Source of the DNA: Candidatus Hydrogenedentota bacterium
Lineage (GTDB): Bacteria; Hydrogenedentota; Hydrogenedentia; Hydrogenedentales; SCBR16-9
NCBI GenBank assembly: GCA_007116095.1
Contig: SKJD01000295.1
Span: forward strand, 1 to 8,968
Reading direction: 5' to 3'
DNA length: 8,968 nt
In this document: positions 1 through 6,429 of the stretch, one piece after another
Layout of the letters: every line of letters starts with the position of its first letter
How positions within the stretch are numbered: position 1 is the first letter of the stretch
Translations under genes and position numbers: made by a program
Notes under the pieces: generated by a model
Database searches by the model: none
Told to the model about the DNA's origin: nothing
The model's input: the letters and a program-made list of their open reading frames with translations, nothing else

Positions 1-1
1 C

Positions 2-1198
2 GCCCAGGGCGTCGCGCCGGACGACATCCAGTCCCTCGACGACATCGCCCAGTTGCCGTTCACCTACAAACACGACCTGCGTGACACCTACCCCTACGGC
101 CTCTTCGCTGTGCCCCTGGAAGACGTGGTTCGCGTGCATGCCTCGAGCGGCACCACCGGCAAGCCCATCGTCGTCGCGTATACCCAGGGCGACCTGGACG
201 TATGGGCGAACGTCATGGTGCGCACCTTCGCTTCCTGTGGGCTGCACCGGGGCGACATCATTCAGAACGCCTACGGCTATGGCCTGTTCACCGGCGGCCT
301 GGGCGCGCATTATGGGGCGGAGGCCCTCGGCGCGACGGTCATCCCGATCTCCGGTGGCAACACCGACCGCCAGATCATGGTGATGAAGGACTTCGGCGTC
401 ACCGCCATCTGCTCGACGCCCAGCTATTTCCTGCATATCCTCGAACGCGCCCCGGAGTTGGGCATCCACTTCCCGAACGCGAATGAACCCGGCAGCGGCA
501 ACGTCCGGATCAAGGCGGGTATCTTCGGCGCGGAACCCTGGACCGAAGGCATGCGCCAGCACATCCAGGAGGCCAGCGGCATCAAGGCCTACGACATTTA
601 TGGCCTCTCGGAGATCATCGGTCCCGGCGTCGGCAGCGAGTGCTGCGCCCAGGCGGGCCTGCATATCTTCGAGGATCACTTCTACCCCGAGATCATCGAT
701 CCCGATAGCGGCACGCCCTTACCCGACGGCGAGGAAGGCGAGCTCGTGCTTACCACCCTGAGCAAGTGGGCGATGCCGATGCTGCGCTACCGTACCCGCG
801 ACATCACGTCAATCTACGCCGAGCCCTGTTCCTGCGGCCGCACCATCCGGCGCATCCGGCGCATCGGTCGCCGCAGCGACGACATGTTCATCATCCGCGG
901 GGTCAATGTCTTCCCCTCCCAGATCGAGTCGGCGCTCCTGACGGTGGAAGGCGCCATGCCGCATTACCAGATTCGTCTGACGCGGCAGGGCGGCCTGGAC
1001 CAGATCACCGTCGAGGTGGAGGTAACCCCGGAGATATTCAGCGACAAGGTCGGCGCGCTGGAGCGGCTGCAACAGAAGCTCTCGCACGCCATTGAGAATG
1101 TCATCGGCATCCGCGCCGCGCTGCGGCTGGTCGAGCCCAACACCATCGAGCGCAGCATGGGCAAGGCCCGACGGGTCATTGACGAACGCAACTTGTAG
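2..1198 (+). CDS. Phenylacetate-CoA ligase, PaaK family, copy 1 (5' end cut by window edge)
   Basis: AMP-forming CoA ligase that would activate phenylacetate or a related aryl acid to its CoA thioester with ATP in the cytoplasm. The frame is open from base 2; aligned to the complete copy at 1739, about 54 N-terminal residues lie outside the window and 398 are visible. Numbering from base 2, the P-loop SSGTTGKP is at 48-55, YGLSE at 200-204, YRTRD at 263-267, a CSCGRT cysteine motif near 276, [12 protein letters not shown] near 289, and the C-terminal catalytic lysine in RSMGKARR near 388, so all adenylate-forming motifs are intact. It differs from copy 2 by a short Pro/Asn/Gly-rich insertion (about residues 158-167) and by pocket-proximal substitutions, suggesting a different acid is used. 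It heads the paaK-ACT-paaK group, 84 bases before the ACT gene. The exact substrate cannot be read from sequence. Confidence 0.93.
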   Translation, partial: AQGVAPDDIQSLDDIAQLPFTYKHDLRDTYPYGLFAVPLEDVVRVHASSGTTGKPIVVAYTQGDLDVWANVMVRTFASCGLHRGDIIQNAYGYGLFTGGLGAHYGAEALGATVIPISGGNTDRQIMVMKDFGVTAICSTPSYFLHILERAPELGIHFPNANEPGSGNVRIKAGIFGAEPWTEGMRQHIQEASGIKAYDIYGLSEIIGPGVGSECCAQAGLHIFEDHFYPEIIDPDSGTPLPDGEEGELVLTTLSKWAMPMLRYRTRDITSIYAEPCSCGRTIRRIRRIGRRSDDMFIIRGVNVFPSQIESALLTVEGAMPHYQIRLTRQGGLDQITVEVEVTPEIFSDKVGALERLQQKLSHAIENVIGIRAALRLVEPNTIERSMGKARRVIDERNL

Positions 1199-1282
1199 GC
1201 CGCATCGTTACCTTATAAAATTGCTTCCCGCAATCCCGTTGTGTAAGACACGTGCCGGGGCGGGGTTAGAAGGAAATAGACC

Positions 1283-1735
1283 ATGAAACTCAAGCAGCTT
1301 TCCCTGTTCCTGGAAAACAAACCCGGACATGTCAAAATCCCGTTGAAGGTGCTTGCGGAAGCAGGCGTCAATATCTGCACCCTTTCCCTGGCGGATACGG
1401 CCCAGTTCGGCATCCTGCACCTCATCGTCGAGGATTGGGAGAAGGGCTTTGAAGCCTTGAAAAAAGCAGGCTGCGTCGTAAATACCACCGACGTACTCGC
1501 GCTGGTGGTGTCGGACAGGCCGGGTGGCCTTGCGGAGTTGTTGGAGCATTGCGACGCTTGCAGTCTGAACATCGAGTATATGTACGCTTTCACACGCAGA
1601 CGGGGGCAGGACGCGATCATGATCATCTGCTTCGAGGATCCGGACAAGGCCATCGACGCCCTGGGCGATCGTGCGGTGGCCGGAATCGATGTCATGCATG
1701 CCGCGGATCTGTTTAATGAAACGGAGCCCCGCTGA
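1283..1735 (+). CDS. Protein with two ACT domains
   Basis: A 150-residue cytoplasmic protein made of two ACT-type ligand-binding domains (about residues 3-66 and 70-140). Each has the expected beta strand followed by a turn at the ligand site: NKPGH at 12-16 and SDRPGG at 77-82. There is no fused enzyme or DNA-binding domain. ACT domains generally bind amino acids; free-standing pairs of this type are often found next to PaaK-type ligases in anaerobes. Here it sits between two ligase genes, ending three bases before the second one, so a role in sensing an amino acid (perhaps phenylalanine, tyrosine or tryptophan) or modulating the ligases is the natural inference. The ATG start is supported by an AAGGAA ribosome-binding site about nine bases upstream. 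No part looks broken. Confidence 0.9.
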   Translation: MKLKQLSLFLENKPGHVKIPLKVLAEAGVNICTLSLADTAQFGILHLIVEDWEKGFEALKKAGCVVNTTDVLALVVSDRPGGLAELLEHCDACSLNIEYMYAFTRRRGQDAIMIICFEDPDKAIDALGDRAVAGIDVMHAADLFNETEPR

Positions 1736-1738
1736 GTT

Positions 1739-3076
1739 ATGGCAAAACAATCTTCAGCACCCCGTAAGAAGACCCCCGTTGATTGTTGGGACCCGGCGGA
1801 AACGCTCGATCCTGTCCTACTGCGCGATCTCCAGGTAGAGCGTCTGCACGCCCAGATGCGTCGGGCACAGCAGGTGCCGTTTTACCGGAAAGCCTTTGAA
1901 GCCTCGGGCCTGAAACCGGAAGATATCTGGAGCCCGGAGGATATCCGGCATTTGCCCATCACGACCAAGGACGACCTGCGCGATCATTATCCGCTGGGCT
2001 TCCTGGCCGTGCCGCGCTCGGAGGTCGCCCGATACCACGGTTCCTCCGGCACGACTGGCAAACCGACTTTTGTCGCCTACACCCGCAACGACGTCGACAC
2101 CTGGGCGGACCTCTGCGCCCGCTTCCTCTACGCTGGTGGCCTGCGCCCGGAACATACGGTGCACGTCGCCTTCGGCTATGGCCTCTTCACCGGCGGCTTC
2201 GGCCTGCATTACGGCATCGAGAAGGTCGGGGCGGCCGTGGTGCCGGTGGCGGCGGGGAATACCCAGCGGCAGATTCTGCTGCTTCAGGACCTGGAGCCGG
2301 AAGTGTTGATCTGTACGCCGAGCTATGCTTTGAACATCGCCGAGGTCTGCCGGGAAGAAGGCGTAGACCCGCATGATCTCAAGCTGCGTTACGGCCACTT
2401 CGGCGGTGAGCCCTGGACCGAGAAGATGCGCCAGCAGATTGAAGCGGAGCTGGGCATCGAGGCCTTCAACAACTACGGCCTGAGCGAGGTGCTGGGACCG
2501 GGTGTTAGCGGGGAATGCGCCGAGCACAACGGCATGCACATCCAGGAGGACCATTTCTTGGTGGAGTGCGTCGATCCCGATACGCTTGAGCCGGTCACCG
2601 ATGGCTCCTACGGCGAACTGATCTTCACGAACCTGACCAAAGAGGCCATGCCCATCCTGCGCTACCGCACCCGCGACATTGCCGCGCTGGAAACCTGTCC
2701 GTGTCCCTGTGGCCGGACGTCCGTGCGCATGCACCGGGTGGTGGGCCGTACCGATGACATGCTGATTATCCGCGGCGCCAATGTCTATCCCTCGCAGATC
2801 GAGGAATCGCTTCTGCGCGTGGAAGGGGTCGCGCCGCATTACCTGATCGAACTGCACCGTCCTGGCGCCCTGGACGAGGTTACCGTGAAGGTCGAGGTTT
2901 TACCCGCTTTCTTCTCAGACAAAATGCGCCTGATGCAGGCCCTGCGCGAAGACATTCAGCGCCGTATCGAGACTACCACCGGCGTTCGGATGCAGATCGA
3001 ATTGGTGCCGCCGCAGACCCTGGAGCGGAGCATCGGCAAGTCCAAACGGGTCCTCGATCATCGCAACATGGCCTGA
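1739..3076 (+). CDS. Phenylacetate-CoA ligase, PaaK family, copy 2
   Basis: Complete 445-residue AMP-forming aryl-acid CoA ligase of normal family length. Motifs run in order: SSGTTGKP at 102-109, [11 protein letters not shown] at about 145-155, NNYGLSE at 244-250, YRTRD at 309-313, a CPCPCGRT cysteine cluster at 320-327, VGRTDDMLIIRG at about 335-346, and the catalytic lysine K434 in RSIGKSKR. The N-terminal WDP...L..LQ..RL segment is typical of the family. It starts three bases after the ACT gene stop with a weak GGAG site at 1723-1726, so it is almost certainly translated from the same message and may be coupled. It is plainly a paralogue of copy 1 but well diverged (S/P changes, no Pro/Asn/Gly insertion), so the pair is not a recent duplication. 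Substrate is unproven; phenylacetate, indoleacetate or hydroxyphenylacetate are candidates. Confidence 0.94.
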   Translation: MAKQSSAPRKKTPVDCWDPAETLDPVLLRDLQVERLHAQMRRAQQVPFYRKAFEASGLKPEDIWSPEDIRHLPITTKDDLRDHYPLGFLAVPRSEVARYHGSSGTTGKPTFVAYTRNDVDTWADLCARFLYAGGLRPEHTVHVAFGYGLFTGGFGLHYGIEKVGAAVVPVAAGNTQRQILLLQDLEPEVLICTPSYALNIAEVCREEGVDPHDLKLRYGHFGGEPWTEKMRQQIEAELGIEAFNNYGLSEVLGPGVSGECAEHNGMHIQEDHFLVECVDPDTLEPVTDGSYGELIFTNLTKEAMPILRYRTRDIAALETCPCPCGRTSVRMHRVVGRTDDMLIIRGANVYPSQIEESLLRVEGVAPHYLIELHRPGALDEVTVKVEVLPAFFSDKMRLMQALREDIQRRIETTTGVRMQIELVPPQTLERSIGKSKRVLDHRNMA

Positions 3077-3099
3077 TGCATTGCCGCTTGCATTTTTTT
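3076..3099 (+). terminator. Weak candidate terminator after paaK copy 2
   Basis: ATGCA (3076-3080) and TGCAT (3089-3093) can form a five-base stem around an eight-base loop, followed by seven T residues (3093-3099). The position directly behind the ligase stop is right and the T run is convincing, but the stem is short and A/T rich at its ends, so it may be inefficient. Confidence 0.3.
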
Positions 3100-3100
3100 A

Positions 3101-3130
3101 ACCACGGAAAGCACGGAAGGACACGAAAAG
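3101..3130 (+). repeat. CACGRAA short-unit repeat, copy 1
   Basis: Three imperfect units of nine to ten bases (CACGGAAAG, CACGGAAGGA, CACGAAAAGA) after ACC. A closely similar block lies at 5243-5270, also just behind the last gene of a plus-strand group, and a shorter related stretch (GCACGAAGGACGCGAAG) occurs at 3246-3262. The repetition at matching positions indicates a dispersed intergenic repeat and not coding sequence. Confidence 0.7.
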
Positions 3131-3160
3131 AGGCGTCAGAAATGACGGAGGCGGCGGGTA

Positions 3161-3186
3161 TGTGGAGTCGCAAACTTCAGTTTGCG
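3161..3186 (+). repeat. GGAGT-hairpin module, copy 1
   Basis: TGTGGAGT followed by a perfect seven-base hairpin, CGCAAAC (3169-3175) and GTTTGCG (3180-3186) around TTCA. The same layout recurs inverted at 3257-3282 and direct at 5276-5302, with different stem sequences but preserved pairing. Confidence 0.7.
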
Positions 3187-3208
3187 CCCTTTGCGTTTGC
3201 GCAAAGGG
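3187..3208 (+). repeat. Perfect nine-base hairpin
   Basis: CCCTTTGCG (3187-3195) and CGCAAAGGG (3200-3208) are exact reverse complements around a TTTG loop. It begins on the base after the previous hairpin ends. No T run follows on either strand, so it does not look like a standard intrinsic terminator; message stabilisation or a REP-like role is possible. Confidence 0.75.
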
Positions 3209-3233
3209 AAAGGAGTATCTGAATGTTTTCTTC

Positions 3234-3254
3234 CCTTCGTGCACTGCACGAAGG
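3234..3254 (+). repeat. Perfect nine-base hairpin with three-base loop
   Basis: CCTTCGTGC (3234-3242) and GCACGAAGG (3246-3254) pair exactly around ACT. The right arm contains the CACGAAGG unit of the dispersed repeat, so this hairpin may be an inverted pair of those units. Confidence 0.75.
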
Positions 3255-3256
3255 AC

Positions 3257-3282
3257 GCGAAGTGAACTTCGCTACTCCATAT
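3257..3282 (-). repeat. GGAGT-hairpin module, copy 2 (inverted)
   Basis: Read on the minus strand this is ATGGAGTA followed by a hairpin built from GCGAAGT (3257-3263) and ACTTCGC (3266-3272). Together with copy 1 it closes a roughly 120-base unit bounded by TGGAGT (3163-3168) and ACTCCA (3274-3279). Confidence 0.68.
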
Positions 3283-3386
3283 AACGAGAGTTCATTACGG
3301 GGAAGGCGCGACTATGGCCGGCGGGGGAAGATACCGGTATGGGCGCGATACATTGAGGCCATGACCATAAACGGCGGGAGCGAAGC

Positions 3387-5015
3387 ATGTTCTTTTTGAC
3401 CATACTGGTGATCATCTATCTATTTGTGATGGGCTACCTCGCCTACCGGGGCTATCGGGGGACCCGCACGGCGACGGACTATCTGATCGCCGGGCGTGAA
3501 ATTCATCCAGTTGTTATGGCGCTCTCCTACGGCGCCGCCTTCATCAGCACCTCGGCGGTGGTGGGGTTTGGCGGGGTGGCGGCGGTTTATGGCCTGGGCA
3601 TCCTCTGGCTCTGTTTCCTCAACATCTTCGTGGGCATCTTCATCGCCTTCGTGGTGCTGGGCAGCCGCACCCGCTTCATCGGCCACAAGCTCAACGCTCA
3701 CACCTTTCCCGAGCTCCTGAGCAAGCGCTACCAATCAATATTCATCCAGGGCCTGGTGGCGGTGTTGATCCTCCTCTTCATGCCACTCTACTCCGGGGTC
3801 GTGCTCATGGGCGCCTCGAAATTCATTGAAGTGCGCCTGGGTATCGGCTATGAAACCGCGCTCTTCTTCTTCGCCACCCTCGTCGCGATGTATGTCGCCG
3901 TTGGTGGACTCAAGGGCGTCATGTACGCCGATGCGCTCCAGGGCGGCATCATGCTCGTGGGCATGCTCACCTTGCTCATCATGACCTATGCCGGGCTCGG
4001 GGGGATCACCGGCGCGCATCAGCAACTCACCGATCTCTCGCCGCGCATCATCGAGATCATGGGGGACCGCGGCCATCAGGGCTGGACCGCCATGCCGACC
4101 TTCGGCAGTCAGATATGGTGGGTGCTCGTCTCGAGTATCATCTTTGGCGTCGGTATCGGCGTGCTCGCCCAGCCCCAGCTTGCCGTGCGTTACATGACCG
4201 TGAAAAGCCGGCGTGAGTTGAACCGGGCGGTATTGGTCGGCGGGGTTTTCATTCTCGTGCTGACCGGCGGCGCCTTTATCACCGGTGCGCTATCGAATCT
4301 CTACTTCTATAACGACCCCGAAGTCAATGAGATCGCTCTCATTGCGGCGAATCGCGACATCGATCAAATCATCCCGCGCTTCATCACGAACTACATGCCC
4401 GGCTGGCTGGGGGACGTCTTCTTTGTCACCCTCATGGCCGCCGCCATGTCGACGGTATGCAGTCAATTCCACGCCATGGGCGCGGCGGCCGGACGCGACG
4501 TCTACGAAGGGCTTATCGGCAGCGCCGGGAAATGGAGCAGCATCGTCGTGGTGCGTCTGGGCATCCTGGTCACCTTCCTCATGAGCGTCGCCCTGGCCTA
4601 CATCCTGCCGGTTCACCTCGCCGGCGCCGGGGCCGCCATCGTAGCCCGAGGTACTGCCATCTTCTTTGGACTTTGCGCGGCCACCTTCATGCCCATGTAC
4701 GTCGGCGGACTCTACTTCCGCTTCATCACCCGCAGCGGGGCCATCTGGGGCGCCCTGACCGGCTTTGTCATCAGCGCCTTCTGGCTGACCTTTGTGCACC
4801 GGCAGGAATCCTCGGTGCTATTGCTAAGCGATTACCTCTTCGGCAAGCCCACGATAGTCGGCGACGCCCGCACCGGCTTCATCCTCTGGGCGGAAGTCGA
4901 CCCGCTCGTGGTTGCGCTGCCCGCCTCCATCATTGTTACCGTCCTGGTCTCCCTCTTCACCCGGCCGCTGCCTGAAGAGCACCTGGCCCAATGCTTTGAA
5001 ACGGAAAGGTCCTGA
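3387..5015 (+). CDS. Sodium:solute symporter (SSS family)
   Basis: A 542-residue inner-membrane transporter coupling sodium entry to solute uptake. I count about 13 hydrophobic segments (roughly residues 2-20, 42-62, 70-92, 119-143, 158-175, 185-205, 243-262, 281-303, 341-365, 386-408, 416-440, 450-470, 505-525), the usual number for SSS proteins of this length. Family signatures are DYLIAGR at 31-37 after helix 1, YADALQGGIM at 180-189, and the helix segment AAAMSTVCSQFHAMG at 351-365, whose S355/T356 lie where Na2-site hydroxyl ligands are found in characterised members. GGGAG at 3376-3380 fixes the ATG start. The gene is followed two bases later by a small single-helix protein, almost certainly co-expressed. 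Substrate is unknown; the upstream aryl-CoA ligases hint at a carboxylate or amino acid, but a 310-base repeat island separates them. Confidence 0.93.
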   Translation: MFFLTILVIIYLFVMGYLAYRGYRGTRTATDYLIAGREIHPVVMALSYGAAFISTSAVVGFGGVAAVYGLGILWLCFLNIFVGIFIAFVVLGSRTRFIGHKLNAHTFPELLSKRYQSIFIQGLVAVLILLFMPLYSGVVLMGASKFIEVRLGIGYETALFFFATLVAMYVAVGGLKGVMYADALQGGIMLVGMLTLLIMTYAGLGGITGAHQQLTDLSPRIIEIMGDRGHQGWTAMPTFGSQIWWVLVSSIIFGVGIGVLAQPQLAVRYMTVKSRRELNRAVLVGGVFILVLTGGAFITGALSNLYFYNDPEVNEIALIAANRDIDQIIPRFITNYMPGWLGDVFFVTLMAAAMSTVCSQFHAMGAAAGRDVYEGLIGSAGKWSSIVVVRLGILVTFLMSVALAYILPVHLAGAGAAIVARGTAIFFGLCAATFMPMYVGGLYFRFITRSGAIWGALTGFVISAFWLTFVHRQESSVLLLSDYLFGKPTIVGDARTGFILWAEVDPLVVALPASIIVTVLVSLFTRPLPEEHLAQCFETERS

Positions 5016-5017
5016 AC

Positions 5018-5200
5018 ATGACACTCGGATTCGCCGATCCCTGGATAACCCTCGCTTTCTTGCTCTGCCTGGGCAGCGCCGCCCTCTGCGTGATCTATGG
5101 GTACCTCAACTGGAACTCGGGAGGCGACGCCCCGGAAAAGCCCAGCCCCGAGGACGAGGCCTGGATTCATGAAGAAGAAGAGCTCGAAGACGAACTTTGA
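5018..5200 (+). CDS. Small symporter accessory protein, one membrane helix
   Basis: A 60-residue protein starting two bases after the symporter stop, with AAAGG at 5005-5009 as ribosome-binding site inside the symporter's last codons. One hydrophobic helix (about residues 9-30) contains LCLGSAALCVIYGYLNW, followed by a polar linker and a strongly acidic tail (SPEDEAWIHEEEELEDEL at 43-60). The DPW near the start plus an LC..SA.LCVIYG..NW core matches what I recall of the 'symporter small accessory protein' group found directly beside SSS transporters. Its likely role is assembly, stability or regulation of the symporter, by analogy to other tiny transporter subunits. The acidic tail is longer than the minimal core of about 40-45 residues I associate with the family. 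No biochemical function is established from sequence. Confidence 0.85.
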   Translation: MTLGFADPWITLAFLLCLGSAALCVIYGYLNWNSGGDAPEKPSPEDEAWIHEEEELEDEL

Positions 5201-5242
5201 GCGTGGGGGGGGCGGATGTCAGTTATTCTGTTCCAAAATATG

Positions 5243-5270
5243 ACCACGAAAAGCACGAACCACACGAAAA
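5243..5270 (+). repeat. CACGAAA short-unit repeat, copy 2
   Basis: Three imperfect units (CACGAAAAG, CACGAACCA, CACGAAAAG) after ACC, near-identical in layout to 3101-3130. It begins 43 bases after the accessory-protein stop, compared with 25 bases after the ligase stop for copy 1. Confidence 0.7.
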
Positions 5271-5275
5271 GGGGC

Positions 5276-5302
5276 ATGTGGAGTAACAAAGCTTGCTTTG
5301 TT
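5276..5302 (+). repeat. GGAGT-hairpin module, copy 3
   Basis: ATGTGGAGT followed by a perfect eight-base palindrome, AACAAAGC (5285-5292) and GCTTTGTT (5295-5302). It follows the CACGAAA block by five bases, repeating the order seen at 3101-3186, but without the inverted partner and the extra hairpins. Confidence 0.7.
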
Positions 5303-5442
5303 CAACTCAGTGGGATTGCTGTGTTTTAACATGACAACCACCGAAAAGCTGATGATTTGAATCACGGTTTTAGTAGGTACAGGCCAAAATGTCGTAGCGA
5401 TTATGAATCGTCAGTTTGTTAATGATTTTATGTTGTTTCTGT

Positions 5443-5471
5443 TTGCATTTCAGAAAGTCATAGTTTATAAT
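5443..5471 (+). promoter_or_regulatory. Sigma-70-like promoter for the ATP-binding protein gene
   Basis: TTGCAT (5443-5448) and a perfect TATAAT (5466-5471) are separated by exactly 17 bases in an AT-rich setting. The -35 box matches consensus only in its first three bases. It would give a leader of about 110 bases before the ATG at 5590. Confidence 0.55.
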
Positions 5472-5521
5472 CATAAAGGGCAGTTCATCTCAGAAATTTT
5501 TATTTGGTTTACAATTAGGCA

Positions 5522-5593
5522 ATGTTAAATATAAATAATGTTCTATATAATATGTGGCTATGGTCCAGGAATAGTAAATCTTTACAGCAATGA
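5522..5593 (+). other. 23-codon upstream reading frame overlapping the next start (ATGA)
   Basis: Starts at ATG 5522 and ends at TGA 5591-5593, overlapping the ATG at 5590 in the classic four-base ATGA arrangement. The encoded peptide (MLNINNVLYNMWLWS then NSKSLQQ at its end) resembles nothing I know. The downstream gene has no close ribosome-binding site (nearest AGGA ends 19 bases upstream), so translational coupling from this frame is possible. Its own ribosome-binding site is poor, and chance cannot be excluded. Confidence 0.3.
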
Positions 5594-6387
5594 ATAGAAC
5601 TGAAATTCTGGAAGACCTCCGCTTCTACCAACAATCCGGCCTGATTCATGGCGATGAGCTGCCGGTACCCGGCATGGGGATGGATGATTTCGATAGAATT
5701 GCGTTTGGCGAATTTTTCGAAAAGCACTTTGGCGAGCGCTTGGAAGAACAGGAGTTGCCGCTGGAGGAATTGCTGCAGAACATGAACCTCATGAAAGCAG
5801 GAACCTTCAATATTGCCGCGGCGCTGCTCTTTGGCAAGCACCTCGACTTCAAACTCCCAATCTGCATCATCAAAGCGGTCTGTTTTCCCGGGGATACGTT
5901 TCATGAAACCCAATACATCGACAGCCGGGATATCAGTGGCAAACTCACCGATCAGTTTCAGCAGAGCAAGGGCTTTGTGTTGGCCAACATCCATCACATA
6001 CAGGGCGAACAAGGCGTCAATTCCATTGGCGTTCCCGAAATCCCCACTATCGCCCTGGAAGAACTCATCACCAACGCTTTAATTCACCGCGACTACTTCG
6101 TGTCTGCGCCAATTCGTATTTTCGTCTTCGATAACCGGGTGGAGATCATCAGCCCCGGGCATTTACCGAACAACCTGAGCATCGAAAACATCAAACGGGG
6201 CAATTCGAATATCCGGAATCCAATTTTGGCTTCCTACGCCACGAAGCTGCTGCCGTATCGCGGTCTTGGCAGCGGCATTGTGCGCGCCCTCCGCGCCCAC
6301 CCCCATATCGACTTTGAAGACGACCGCGAAGGCAACCTGTTCAAAGTGACCCTGTGGCGGAAACAACATCCAAGACGTCAGACGTAA
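5590..6387 (+). CDS. ATP-binding protein of the RecG-like/AlbA_2 regulator family, lacking the N-terminal domain
   Basis: A 265-residue protein matching the C-terminal two-thirds of the COG2865-type family (often labelled 'RecG-like transcriptional regulator' or 'ATP-binding protein'). It has a GHKL-type ATP site: N-box EELITNALIHRDY at 157-169 (E157, N162, H166), DNRVEIISPG at 181-190, and the glycine-rich GLGSGIVRA at 225-233. Full-length relatives run roughly 380-500 residues and begin with an AlbA_2 (Schlafen-type) domain of about 130 residues; here the protein begins where that domain would end (I..LRFYQQSGLIHGDE), and in-frame stops TAG and TAA lie at 5572-5577. So it is either a domain-deleted survivor or a remnant. 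The body is intact with no internal frameshift and has its own promoter, which favours some function. The last codons are formed by a seven-base tandem repeat. Function beyond ATP binding is unknown. Confidence 0.75.
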   Translation: MNRTEILEDLRFYQQSGLIHGDELPVPGMGMDDFDRIAFGEFFEKHFGERLEEQELPLEELLQNMNLMKAGTFNIAAALLFGKHLDFKLPICIIKAVCFPGDTFHETQYIDSRDISGKLTDQFQQSKGFVLANIHHIQGEQGVNSIGVPEIPTIALEELITNALIHRDYFVSAPIRIFVFDNRVEIISPGHLPNNLSIENIKRGNSNIRNPILASYATKLLPYRGLGSGIVRALRAHPHIDFEDDREGNLFKVTLWRKQHPRRQT

Positions 6388-6394
6388 GACAAGA
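6374..6394 (+). repeat. Seven-base tandem repeat at a gene end
   Basis: GACGTCA, GACGTAA and GACAAGA follow one another without a gap. The first two units encode the last residues and the TAA stop (6385-6387) of the ATP-binding protein, so its C-terminal RRQT comes from repeat sequence. Confidence 0.45.
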
Positions 6395-6429
6395 GAAGCC
6401 ATGTAGCGCCGAATTTCTGCCCCGCCCCC

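Larger units (their letters stand above)
3077..3386. other. 310-base non-coding spacer with repeat and hairpin island
   Basis: No coding frame with a start site and family resemblance was found here. The spacer holds a T run, a CACGRAA repeat block (3101-3130), two oppositely oriented copies of a GGAGT-plus-hairpin module (3161-3186 and 3257-3282), two further perfect nine-base hairpins between them, and about 100 bases of plain sequence up to the symporter start. The symporter's GGGAG ribosome-binding site is at 3376-3380. I see no convincing sigma-70 promoter. Confidence 0.75.
5201..5589. other. 389-base spacer: repeat module then AT-rich promoter region
   Basis: The first 110 bases carry the second copy of the repeat/hairpin module. 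From about 5310 the sequence becomes AT-rich; a hand count over 5401-5580 gives about 27% G+C, far below the surrounding genes. No protein-like frame was found apart from a 23-codon reading frame (5522-5593) that ends on the start of the next gene. A promoter with a perfect -10 hexamer lies at 5443-5471. No trace of the AlbA_2 coding sequence expected upstream of the next gene is visible. Confidence 0.7.

Noticed and set aside
1192..1282. Internal promoter before the ACT gene (TTGTAG ... TATAAA near 1213)
   Set aside because: The spacing is only about 15 bases and the -35 box overlaps the ligase stop; the short gap is better explained by an operon. A five-base ATTGC/GCAAT hairpin nearby is too small to interpret.
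1817..2857. Long minus-strand open frame (346 codons) opposite paaK copy 2, and similar antisense frames opposite the other G+C-rich genes
   Set aside because: Mirror frames of strongly supported genes, rich in His/Arg/Gly/Ala, with no domain pattern and no ribosome-binding site.
3187..3208. Strong intrinsic terminator at the nine-base hairpin
   Set aside because: The stem is perfect but is followed by GAAAGGAG, not a T run, and the reverse strand has no T run after the stem either.
3101..3282. CRISPR array
   Set aside because: Units are nine to ten bases long and imperfect, with no unique spacers of uniform length and no cas genes.
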